A stretch of 64,000 bases of DNA from Jeotgalibacillus proteolyticus (lineage in GTDB: Bacteria; Bacillota; Bacilli; Bacillales; Jeotgalibacillaceae), in NCBI RefSeq assembly GCF_002926065.1, contig NZ_PREZ01000003.1, forward strand, positions 436,501 through 500,500. Reading direction: 5' to 3'. Shown here piece by piece: positions 53,210-61,159 of the stretch. The notes beneath the pieces are model-generated. The model had not been told where the DNA came from. It did no database searches and was given only the letters and a program-made list of their open reading frames with translations. Each line of letters opens with the position of its first letter. Position 1 is the first letter of the stretch. A program made the position numbers and the translations under genes.

Positions 53210-53232
53210 TGAAATAGCTTCATAAATGGAAA

Positions 53233-53256
53233 TAAACCCCTTTATCAAAGGGATTT
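53233..53256 (-). terminator. Possible terminator of the kinase gene
   Basis: On the minus strand AAATCCCTTT pairs with AAAGGGGTTT (one mismatch) around GAT, followed by ATTT. It lies between the two TnrA boxes and could shield the nas promoter from upstream transcription. Confidence 0.45.
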
Positions 53257-53295
53257 AGAGGAATAAATATTTTTTTATGTTTTATTTTTATATCA

Positions 53296-53312
53296 TGTAA
53301 GGAGATATAACA
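53296..53312. promoter_or_regulatory. TnrA/GlnR box, distal
   Basis: TGTAAGGAGATATAACA also matches the consensus perfectly and lies 103 bp upstream of the proximal box. No other gene promoter is near, so both boxes appear to serve nasB. Confidence 0.75.
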
Positions 53313-53411
53313 TATTTTTAGAATAAAAGTGAAGGAGAAAAATAGTGTACATAACAAAAAGCCCTCCTCTTGGTGCATTGGATGGACTCTATCCTGTTAT
53401 AATCATAAAAC

Positions 53412-54161
53412 CTAAAGCGAACAATAGGCTTTCACCATGTTCAATAGACGATCGGGGTCTTCAGAGGGGACATGCTCGGCTAATCTTGCACCTGCAATGA
53501 TCGGGGTCCATGTGAGAATTTCTTCTTCCTCAGTTCCAGTTTTCTCACAATAAAGCCGTAAATACAGATCAGCCAGCTCCTGCGAAAAGCTTGTGTATAA
53601 AAGATATGTACGGCAGACATCTGCACGCGGGTCTCCAGCGCTTGCATCCACCCAATCAATCACGGTCACCTTTTGATCCTTCATCATCACATTAAACAAA
53701 TGAAAATCTCCATGACACAACCTTTCTTCAAAAGGCATTTCATGCAGCTTCTCTTTTAAAGCGGCCTTCTGGCTTTGGTTAAGCATGGGTGCAGCATCCA
53801 GCTGCCGGCTTAGCTTCTCAGCCATCGATCCAATATCGCCGCCTGTAACCGTATGTATTTTTTGCTGCACCTCTATAGACAGACCCAGGTAATACACCGA
53901 TCTCTCACTGTCCTTAAGGAATAAATCCCCTAAAGTCTGTCCTTCTATAAATTCCATAATAATTGCCTGTTTTCCATCTATCCTTGTGACCTCTACAATC
54001 TTCGGGACAGAAAGACCGTGGGAAAAAGCATATTCCTGTTTCTCAGCTTCTCTTGCTGCTTCCCCCTCCGGAAAATGCTCCTTGAAAATTTTCACAACTC
54101 CTTCCTCATGAGGATAAATTCTTGCGGTATTCCCTTCAGCGATTGGTTTGTGTGATTTCAT
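53412..54161 (-). CDS. APH-fold kinase, aminoglycoside phosphotransferase family
   Basis: This 249-residue kinase has an N-lobe start EGNTARIYPHEEGVVKIFKE with the nucleotide-binding lysine, the catalytic loop HGDFHLFNVM (about 157-166) and the metal-binding IDWVDASAGDPRAD (about 176-189). Such proteins phosphorylate small molecules; relatives with this GNTARIY opening are mostly uncharacterised, and antibiotic resistance should not be assumed. The gene lies 60 bp after the MerR-type regulator on the same strand, so the two may be co-transcribed. Confidence 0.82.
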   Translation of the reverse strand: MKSHKPIAEGNTARIYPHEEGVVKIFKEHFPEGEAAREAEKQEYAFSHGLSVPKIVEVTRIDGKQAIIMEFIEGQTLGDLFLKDSERSVYYLGLSIEVQQKIHTVTGGDIGSMAEKLSRQLDAAPMLNQSQKAALKEKLHEMPFEERLCHGDFHLFNVMMKDQKVTVIDWVDASAGDPRADVCRTYLLYTSFSQELADLYLRLYCEKTGTEEEEILTWTPIIAGARLAEHVPSEDPDRLLNMVKAYCSL

Positions 54162-54221
54162 TTATGTCCCCCTCCTTTTGTACGTAAAAGTATCCCTAAG
54201 CTTTATTAATTACCTTACAAA

Positions 54222-54929
54222 TTAGCTATCTTTCTTTTCTTCCGTTACCCCTATAAGCTTATAAAGATAATAAAGCCCGTGAAGCTGCTCTTTAATTTGA
54301 TTATCCATCAGGGCAAGCGAATCACGAATTACTTTTACCGCGCTTTTAATCGTATGCTGGCCCATTTCATCCATTGCTTCCCGAACGATATCGAGAGAAT
54401 AGACAGCGGTTTTAAGCGTACGGATAATGAGAAGTCGCTGAAGATCCTCACGGCTGTATTTCCTGTAGCCGCTGTCTGGCATTCGTTCAGGACAAATCAG
54501 CCCTTCTTTTTCCCAGTGCCTGAGCGTTGAAGCTGCCAAATCAAGTGATTCAGCTGCTTCCCCAATGCTGTACCACTGTTTTTTAAAGCGAGACGCCCGG
54601 TCGAGATCTTCTTCCTGCTGAAGAATTTTTAACGCAAGTTCTGCCCGTTCCTTTTCTTTGCGAAGGTCTCCTTGAACGCGATTAACTACCCATAAGGCCT
54701 CAGTTGGGTTTCCTTCCATAATGAATGGCATGATCTCTCTAGCTGCTTTCATTCCAAATCCTCTATTTAACGCCCGAATACACTCAAAATAAGCTACATG
54801 CTCTTTTGTATAAAGACGGTAGCCGTTTTCTGACCGCTCCGCTTTCGGAACAATGCCCCACGCTTCATAATGGCGCAGTGCGCTCGTACTGATTTTTAAT
54901 TTCCTGGCAATGACAATCGGCTTTATCAT
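54222..54929 (-). CDS. MerR-family regulator with two HTH domains
   Basis: This 235-residue protein has two complete MerR DNA-binding modules: residues 1-70 (ARKLKISTSALRHYEAWGIV, then NGYRLYTKEH) and about 117-187 (IGEAAESLDLAASTLRHWEK, then EGLICPERMPDSGYRKYSRE). Each is followed by a helical arm. There is no classic drug-binding domain. The gene diverges from the UvrA-like/ABC exporter pair, which it probably controls. A tandem double-MerR layout may let one polypeptide bind both half-sites. Confidence 0.85.
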   Translation of the reverse strand: MIKPIVIARKLKISTSALRHYEAWGIVPKAERSENGYRLYTKEHVAYFECIRALNRGFGMKAAREIMPFIMEGNPTEALWVVNRVQGDLRKEKERAELALKILQQEEDLDRASRFKKQWYSIGEAAESLDLAASTLRHWEKEGLICPERMPDSGYRKYSREDLQRLLIIRTLKTAVYSLDIVREAMDEMGQHTIKSAVKVIRDSLALMDNQIKEQLHGLYYLYKLIGVTEEKKDS

Positions 54930-54963
54930 TCCAGCTTCCCTCCCCTGTAACCTTAAAATAAAA

Positions 54964-54976
54964 CCCTAAAGTAGAG
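54964..54976. promoter_or_regulatory. Possible MerR-type operator
   Basis: CCCTAAAGTAGAG is an imperfect dyad (CCCTA/TAGAG, 3-nt centre), 35 bp upstream of the merR-like start. For the divergent gene, TTGCAT at about 55037-55042 and TATAGC with a 19-nt spacer (the long spacer typical of MerR targets) enclose GTTA-N6-TAAC. Both are tentative. Confidence 0.35.
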
Positions 54977-55088
54977 TGACGGCTTTTGTTTGCAACACAA
55001 GCTTAAACGCTCCCTTTTTTATCATAACCTTAGCATTTGCATTAATGTTATAGAATTAACTTATAGCGAATAAAAAGGAGGAATTTCT

Positions 55089-57557
55089 ATGCACAATAGC
55101 ATCATTTTAAATGGGGCGCGGGAGAATAATTTAAAGAACATTTCACTTTCCATTCCCAAACACCAGCTCGTTGTTTTGACCGGTCCTTCCGGGTCGGGAA
55201 AATCTACGCTCGCAATGGATACCCTCCAGCGGGAATGCCAGCGTCAATACCTTGAGTCAATTGGAATGTCCGCCGAATCCATTGGCAAGCCAAAGGTAGA
55301 TTCCATTATTGGTTTGTCCCCATCAATAAGTGTTGGGCAGCATAACAATAACCGCAACCCCCGTTCCACTGTCGGAACCATCACTGATATGTATACGTAC
55401 CTGCGTTTGATCTTCGAAAAGCTTGGAGAACGCCCTTGTCCTCAATGCCACACCCTCATTCTACCCTCTCTGGATCAGGAGGATTACAATGAAGAAACAG
55501 GCTTTACACAATATATCCATTGCCCGGATTGTGATTACAAAATGGAAAAGCTGACACGATCTCACTTTTCATTTAATAGACCCGATGGCGCGTGCCCGTC
55601 CTGCGATGGACTCGGAAGTGTCGCTGAGCTTGATGAATCGCAGCTCTTCAATCCTGATTTAAGCTTAACAGAAGGTGCTGTAACGATTTGGAATGGAGCT
55701 TTTAGCGACTACCAGCTTGGCATTGTAAAAGCAGCCGGCGTCCATTACGGAATAGACATAAATCTTCATAAAAAGCTAAGAGAGTTTAGTGACGCAGAAA
55801 GGGACCTTCTTTATTACGGTGTAGAAAGCGAGAAATTTACGGTTCATTCACCTGATACAAAGCCGCCAAAAACAGTAAGCAAAGGGAAATTTGAAGGTGT
55901 GGTTACTGCAGTGTGGAGACGCTACCGGGAAAAGGAAGGACAGTCAGGAGAGTCAAAACTATTCTTCACAAAGACCTGTCCTTCATGTAACGGAAGCAAG
56001 CTAAATGAAATCAGCCGGAATGTGAAGGTGGCAGATGTTTTTATAACCGATGCGATGAAGTACTCACTTGAAGACTTTGATACCTGGCTGACTCGGCTTA
56101 AAACTGAGCTCCCCGAAAGCAGTATGCTGCTGGTTGAAGATTTTCTTTCAGAGCTGTCTGTTAAGGTGAAACGGATTCTCCATGTCGGTCTGGGGTATTT
56201 ATCTCTCGACCGCCAAACAATTACCCTTTCCGGCGGAGAAGCGCAGCGGCTGCGTTTAGCTACGATTCTCGGATCCGGTCTTACGGGTGTTCTCTATGTT
56301 CTGGATGAACCTACAGCGGGACTCCACCCGAAAGACACACAGGGGCTTGTCACCATTTTAAAAGAACTTCGGGATCTTGGAAATACCGTTTTAGTCATTG
56401 AACATGACACGGATGTAATGAAAGAAGCAGATCACATCATTGATATGGGGCCAGGCGCAGGAAACTACGGCGGTACGGTGGTCGGTCAGGGCAGCTATAC
56501 AGAACTTCAGGAGCAGGAGGCGTCCATCACAGGGAAATACCTCAAGGAAGCACCCCCAGTTCGGCAAAAAAGAAGAAAAGGCAACGGAAAGCATCTGACT
56601 GTTCATAACGCCACAAGGCATAATCTGCAGAATGTAACAGTCAGCTTCCCTCTTGAATGCTTTGTAGCTGTAACAGGGGTTTCAGGCTCAGGAAAATCTT
56701 CGCTCGTTTTTGACCTGCTTGCACATTACACACAAAAAGGACGGGTAGAAGGCTGTGAGAAAGTAAGCGGATTTGAAGAGATTGAAAACATTATTACTGT
56801 AAACCAGTCCCCTCTGACACGGATGCAGCGCTCCAATGTGGCAACCTACACAGATGTTTTCACATTGATCAGAAATGTCTTTGCATCACTGCCTGGAGCG
56901 AAAAACGCCGGACTTAAACCAAAGGACTTTTCCTTTAATACAGTCGGCGGACGCTGTGAGCACTGTCAGGGGCTTGGATTTGTGTTAACCAATATGCATT
57001 TTCTCCCTGACCTGGAGGTACAATGCCCGGTCTGCCGGGGAAAACGGTTTAAGGACGAGGTACTGGCTGTAGAGTATAAAGGTCATTCGATCTCGGCTAT
57101 TCTAAATTTAACCGTTGAAGAAAGTCTTTTCATTTTCAACGATAACAAAAAAATAAAGCCAATCATTGAATTGCTATGTGAAATCGGATTAGGCTATTTA
57201 AATTGGGGGCAATCGGTTACGACCTTATCAGGCGGTGAGGGCCAGCGGCTAAAGCTGTCAAAGGAGCTTTATAAACATTCGGCTGACCACACGCTGTATT
57301 TACTGGATGAACCTTCAACCGGTCTGCATCCCGCTGATGTAAAGCAATTGCTTCTCCTGTTAAATCGCCTGGTTGAAGCAGGAAACACCGTCATTATTGT
57401 CGAACATAATAGCGATGTGATTCGACAAGCTGACTGGGTAATTGATCTTGGTCCGGAAGGCGGAAATGCCGGTGGAGAAGTAATGGCAGAAGGAACGCCC
57501 GAAGAAGTATCTTTAGTCTCCGCCTCGTATACAGGCGCATTTTTAACATTTTCTTAA
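55089..57557 (+). CDS. Short UvrA-like ABC ATPase (UvrA2/DrrC type)
   Basis: At 822 residues this is about 130 shorter than housekeeping UvrA. It has two ABC modules: Walker A GPSGSGKST (32-40) and GVSGSGKSS (about 532-540), with signatures LSGGEAQRLRL and LSGGEGQRLKL. Zinc cysteines are present (CPQC/CPDC, CPSCDG, CPSCNG, CEHCQG/CPVCRG). The insertion that binds UvrB seems reduced, as in UvrA-like proteins tied to drug resistance. It is 33 bp from an ABC exporter and divergent from a MerR-type regulator. Confidence 0.85.
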   Translation: MHNSIILNGARENNLKNISLSIPKHQLVVLTGPSGSGKSTLAMDTLQRECQRQYLESIGMSAESIGKPKVDSIIGLSPSISVGQHNNNRNPRSTVGTITDMYTYLRLIFEKLGERPCPQCHTLILPSLDQEDYNEETGFTQYIHCPDCDYKMEKLTRSHFSFNRPDGACPSCDGLGSVAELDESQLFNPDLSLTEGAVTIWNGAFSDYQLGIVKAAGVHYGIDINLHKKLREFSDAERDLLYYGVESEKFTVHSPDTKPPKTVSKGKFEGVVTAVWRRYREKEGQSGESKLFFTKTCPSCNGSKLNEISRNVKVADVFITDAMKYSLEDFDTWLTRLKTELPESSMLLVEDFLSELSVKVKRILHVGLGYLSLDRQTITLSGGEAQRLRLATILGSGLTGVLYVLDEPTAGLHPKDTQGLVTILKELRDLGNTVLVIEHDTDVMKEADHIIDMGPGAGNYGGTVVGQGSYTELQEQEASITGKYLKEAPPVRQKRRKGNGKHLTVHNATRHNLQNVTVSFPLECFVAVTGVSGSGKSSLVFDLLAHYTQKGRVEGCEKVSGFEEIENIITVNQSPLTRMQRSNVATYTDVFTLIRNVFASLPGAKNAGLKPKDFSFNTVGGRCEHCQGLGFVLTNMHFLPDLEVQCPVCRGKRFKDEVLAVEYKGHSISAILNLTVEESLFIFNDNKKIKPIIELLCEIGLGYLNWGQSVTTLSGGEGQRLKLSKELYKHSADHTLYLLDEPSTGLHPADVKQLLLLLNRLVEAGNTVIIVEHNSDVIRQADWVIDLGPEGGNAGGEVMAEGTPEEVSLVSASYTGAFLTFS

Positions 57558-57590
57558 AAGTTTAACAAATTCATTTTATAGGAGAACGTA

Positions 57591-59324
57591 ATGGAAAAAA
57601 AGCAAACTGGAATAAAACCCTTTATCTCTTTTGTTTTATCGACCAAAATCCCTAAGCTTGCTTTAACAGCAGGACTTATTCTAAGTATCATTACTACCCT
57701 TGTCGGCCTAACCATTCCTCTTTTAACAAGGGAGCTTGTCGACGGCTTTTCGGTTGATTCATTGAGTGTATGGCTTATCGTTTTAATCGCCGCTGTATTT
57801 ATTATTCAGGCATTTATGGACGGCATCTCCACTTATTTGCTGGGCTATGTCGGCCAAAAAGTTGTCGCCAGGATGAGGGAAAAGATGTGGACAAAGCTCA
57901 TCCGCCTCCCGGTCAGCTATTTCGATCAGAAAAACAGCGGAGAATCCGTCAGCCGTGTGGTTAATGATACCGGAATCGTGAAAGACTTGATTTCTCAGCA
58001 TTTTCCTCAATTTATTACCGGCATTATCACCATCATTGGAGCAGTCATTATTCTTCTAGTCATGGATTGGAGAATGACACTTCTTATGCTCATTTCAGTT
58101 CCTGTGACAGTAGCGATCATGATACCGCTTGGTCAGCGCATGTCCAAAATTTCACGCGGACTGCAGGATGAGACCGCTGTTTTCACCGGAAAAATCCAGC
58201 AGACACTGAGTGAAATCCGCCTGATGAAGGCGTCAAACGCCGAAACTGCTGAGAGCGAAAAAGGAATAAAAGGCATTACCACCCTTTTCAAGTACGGATT
58301 GCGCGAAATGAGGATTTTCGCCATTATCGGTCCCTCCATTTACCTTATAATGATGGCTGTGATTGTCGTCATTATCGGATACGGAGGTATCCGGGTTGAA
58401 GAAGGAACAATGTCAACCGGATCACTTATCGCTTTCCTTCTTTACCTGTTCCAAATCATCTTTCCGATCACCTCCTTTGCTATGTTCTTTACTCAGCTGC
58501 AAAAAGCAAAGGGAGCAACAGAACGCATTATTGAAATCATTGACCTGCCGCTAGAAGAAGGCAGTACCGGACTCGAAATAGACATTACCGATCAGCCGCT
58601 GCAGGTACAAAACATCTCCTTTGCTTATCAGGAGGATGAACCAATTTTGCGAAATGTGTCCTTTGAAGCACAGCCCGGTGAGATGGTTGCGTTCGCCGGT
58701 CCAAGCGGCGGCGGTAAAACGACAATGTTTGGATTGATCGAACGATTTTATGAACCAACCGAAGGGGCAATACGGATCGGAAATACTCCGATTACTGAGC
58801 TTTCAATGGATTCCTGGCGCAGCCAGATCGGCTATGTGTCGCAGGATAGTCCAATGATGGCAGGAACCATCCGTGAAAATCTCACCTACGGACTGGACAA
58901 TGTTGAGGACATTTCAGATGAGCAATTATGGCAGGTAGCAGAAATGGCTTACGCTGCACCTTTCATTAGAGAATTCCCAAAAGAACTCGATACAGAGGTT
59001 GGAGAACGCGGCGTCAAGCTTTCAGGCGGTCAGCGGCAGCGGATCGCGATTGCACGGGCATTTTTGCGCGACCCTAAAATCCTCATGATGGATGAAGCAA
59101 CTGCCAGTCTCGACAGCCAATCAGAAGGCATTGTGCAACAAGCCCTCTCCCGGTTGATGGAAGGACGCACCACGTTTGTGATCGCACACAGACTTTCTAC
59201 CATCGTCGATTCTGATAAAATCATTTTCATCGAAAAAGGAGAAATCACCGGCATCGGCACGCACGCTGAACTCGTTGCTAACCACAGTTTGTATCGTGAA
59301 TTTGCTGAGCAGCAGTTAACGTAA
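57591..59324 (+). CDS. ABC multidrug exporter half-transporter (BmrA/LmrA-like)
   Basis: This 577-residue fused membrane/ATPase protein has six membrane helices in residues 15-310. The ATPase domain has Walker A GPSGGGKTT (about 371-379), signature LSGGQRQRIAIARAF, Walker B ILMMDEATASLD and the H-loop AHRLST. It works as a homodimer. It is probably co-transcribed with the UvrA-like gene and ends at a strong terminator. The substrate is unknown, but the context suggests an intercalating or DNA-binding drug. Confidence 0.88.
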   Translation: MEKKQTGIKPFISFVLSTKIPKLALTAGLILSIITTLVGLTIPLLTRELVDGFSVDSLSVWLIVLIAAVFIIQAFMDGISTYLLGYVGQKVVARMREKMWTKLIRLPVSYFDQKNSGESVSRVVNDTGIVKDLISQHFPQFITGIITIIGAVIILLVMDWRMTLLMLISVPVTVAIMIPLGQRMSKISRGLQDETAVFTGKIQQTLSEIRLMKASNAETAESEKGIKGITTLFKYGLREMRIFAIIGPSIYLIMMAVIVVIIGYGGIRVEEGTMSTGSLIAFLLYLFQIIFPITSFAMFFTQLQKAKGATERIIEIIDLPLEEGSTGLEIDITDQPLQVQNISFAYQEDEPILRNVSFEAQPGEMVAFAGPSGGGKTTMFGLIERFYEPTEGAIRIGNTPITELSMDSWRSQIGYVSQDSPMMAGTIRENLTYGLDNVEDISDEQLWQVAEMAYAAPFIREFPKELDTEVGERGVKLSGGQRQRIAIARAFLRDPKILMMDEATASLDSQSEGIVQQALSRLMEGRTTFVIAHRLSTIVDSDKIIFIEKGEITGIGTHAELVANHSLYREFAEQQLT

Positions 59325-59336
59325 AATACTTAGCAA

Positions 59337-59371
59337 AAAGACGCCTGGATGGGTTCTCCAGGCGTTTTTTG
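59337..59371. terminator. Bidirectional terminator
   Basis: ACGCCTGG pairs with CCAGGCGT around a 9-nt loop, followed by six T on the plus strand and TTTTT on the minus. It ends the exporter operon and the convergent kinase remnant. Confidence 0.9.
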
Positions 59372-59376
59372 TGTGA

Positions 59377-59939
59377 TTATAAATTAAATTTGCCCTTAAC
59401 CATTTTAGCTGTTTCTTCTGCACTTAGGTTTGTGTTATTTAATCTTAGATAGTTCGGATGCTTAATTTCCCCTTCAAACGAGTTCAGTCTATATTTATCC
59501 ATAGATGATAATAATTCATTTTCAGACCATTCGATATTCCGTTTAAATGGCTTATGCTCCAGCCGATTAGGGCTTTTATTTCGTTCAAGTCGTTCATCTA
59601 CATCCGCTTCAAGCTCCACAAAGCAAACCGTCCCCCCTCTTGATTCAAAAAAAGCTCCTTTAGCTGATTCACATAATCCCAATCGCCCTGCGAATTAAAC
59701 GCCCAAACATAGGTAAAAATCATACCCGCTAAATTACTTTTTGAGACCTCTTCAAAAATCTCCTGACGAAACAGATTAACAAGCCTTTGCCCTTCCTTCG
59801 TCCCGTAATCAAAGAAATGACTAACCAGATCGATGGTCATATGATTATGAAAAAGCTTTAGATCCGTCAGTTTAGCCAATTCCTGTCCCACTGTCATCTT
59901 CCCTACAGCCTGAGGACCAAAAATAAGTACTAATTTCAT
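59377..59939 (-). pseudogene. P-loop kinase (AAA/shikimate-kinase-like), frameshifted
   Basis: From the ATG at 59939, behind GGGGAG, the frame gives MKLVLIFGPQAVGKMTVGQE with a Walker A. It then runs to a run of six G near 59633-59638 (minus strand), after which it derails. The other frame continues the protein (TVCFVELEADVDERLERNK to KMVKGKFNL) to 59377. Adding one G restores one protein of about 187 residues. This is either a real frameshift in a homopolymer or an assembly error. The two pieces should not be annotated as separate genes. Confidence 0.75.
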
Positions 59940-60305
59940 GCGACTCTCCCCTAAATATCCGTTTAGTTGATATCGTAGCATACGTTTCGTTCTGGAGTTA
60001 GAAAAAATTTCTAAAAACGCAGTTTTGGGCGGTACGCTCGTAAATCCAGGAATTTTGGCTCGCAAATTAGGAATCGCGCTTACAAATCACGCAAAAACGC
60101 TCGCAAATTTTTTTTAACTAAAAAACAGACTCCAATCAGCACCTAATTCATTCAGTTGTCTGGAAAAAAATAAGAAATACTAATCAGATAGCTGTATAGC
60201 ATCTGGGAAATGTTGATTTTCACCTCATCCGACTATCGGTAAAGATTAGTTGGATTATGTAACTTTTTTATGAAAGTAATGACTAATTTACAGAGGAGGG
60301 ATATT
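59940..60305. other. Intergenic region holding a phased repeat array
   Basis: No gene is supported. The region contains the second array of ~21-bp-spaced decamers (60036-60108), then AT-rich sequence up to the lipoprotein gene. The GAGGAGGG ribosome site is at about 60293-60300. Confidence 0.6.
60036..60108 (+). repeat. Second array of phased decamers (GCTYRYAAAT), four units
   Basis: The units are GCTCGTAAAT at 60036, GCTCGCAAAT at 60058, GCTTACAAAT at 60078 and GCTCGCAAAT at 60099 (spacings 22, 20 and 21 bp). They are the reverse complement of the decamer at 5408-5520. The spacers differ from each other. Confidence 0.75.
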
Positions 60306-60806
60306 ATGAATACCTTAGTTCGTGCGGGACTGTTTTTTATTCTGTTACTCCTATTAATAGGGTGTAATAATTTTGAAGAAAAAGATTCACCTAAAATTAC
60401 ATATGAAAATAATAATTCAACCCCAATGTCTAATGAAGAGGAAAAACCGCCTGCTTTAAAATTAACATTCGGTGGAGTTGAAGTGAAGACTTACAAAGGG
60501 ACTTATACTTGGACTTATTTTGATAAAAGTACAGGTCAAAATATAACCACGCAGACAGACCACGCACCTCCAACCGAGATGGTAAATACCGAACAAAGTG
60601 TTAGGGTAAATCTAACGAAGCCCGTAAAGTTAAACTTCGAAAAAGAACCATCACAATATGAAATAAGACTATGGGATTATAACGGTATTATTAAAACGTA
60701 TAAATCTTTTGAAGAAGTCGAAGAAAAAGGGAAATATATAGTTGAAATAGCAGGAAATTGGGAAGATAGCATTGCTACTTATGCAGTTGCGTTAGACTTT
60801 CAATAA
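60306..60806 (+). CDS. Small lipoprotein, unknown function
   Basis: I start at the ATG at 60306 (166 residues), placed after AGAGGAGGG; the in-frame start at 60270 lies before that site. The lipobox cysteine is at about residue 20 (LLLLIGCNN). A short linker with asparagines follows, then a beta-rich domain (LTFGGVEVKTYKGTYTWTYF) with EKGKYIVEIAGNWEDS near the end. The layout resembles uncharacterised Bacillus lipoproteins of 150-180 residues; no function is known. Confidence 0.72.
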   Translation: MNTLVRAGLFFILLLLLIGCNNFEEKDSPKITYENNNSTPMSNEEEKPPALKLTFGGVEVKTYKGTYTWTYFDKSTGQNITTQTDHAPPTEMVNTEQSVRVNLTKPVKLNFEKEPSQYEIRLWDYNGIIKTYKSFEEVEEKGKYIVEIAGNWEDSIATYAVALDFQ

Positions 60807-60830
60807 AAATGAAATACTGCTGGATATTAT

Positions 60831-61002
60831 AAAAGAGGCTGGAACAAATGTGTGTCGTTAGCCTCTTTTACCCGGTTCACTGCGCTTCAGGGGGATGCTT
60901 TCCGCGGGGCGGGGCTTGAGCTAACTTGCTTCGCAAGTGGATCTCAAGCTCCCGCTTCCTCCCGCAGGAGTCACCCCCTTCCGCTCCGTTCACCTCACGT
61001 TT
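60831..61002 (+). repeat. Dispersed 3'-gene repeat, copy R6, with terminator
   Basis: This starts 24 bp after the lipoprotein stop with a terminator hairpin (AAAAGAGGCT with AGCCTCTTTT) around the conserved loop ACAAATGTGTGTC. The full body follows: CCCGGTTCACTGCGCTTCAG, then GCTAACTTGCTTCGCAAGTG and CGTTCACCTCACGTT. It is the most consensus-like copy. The frame 60852-61115 is an artefact; 61003-61159 shows no gene. Confidence 0.87.
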
Positions 61003-61159
61003 CTAAAATTATTGTTATGTACCATATTCTTTTAAATATCCTCATTTTCGGATTAATTGCAGTAATAGGTAACATTAATTTTGATGCTAATTTAAATGTT
61101 TTTTCGTACCACTGAACTGAAAAAGCTAGACCAGCACCCCGACTTGTTTTCCTCCCTAT

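Noticed and set aside
54964-54976. Firm assignment of the MerR operator
   Set aside because: The dyad is short and imperfect and no clear -35/-10 pair brackets it; kept only as tentative.
60852-61115. Plus-strand open frame of 87 codons
   Set aside because: It runs across repeat R6; the same peptide pattern appears wherever the repeat is crossed.
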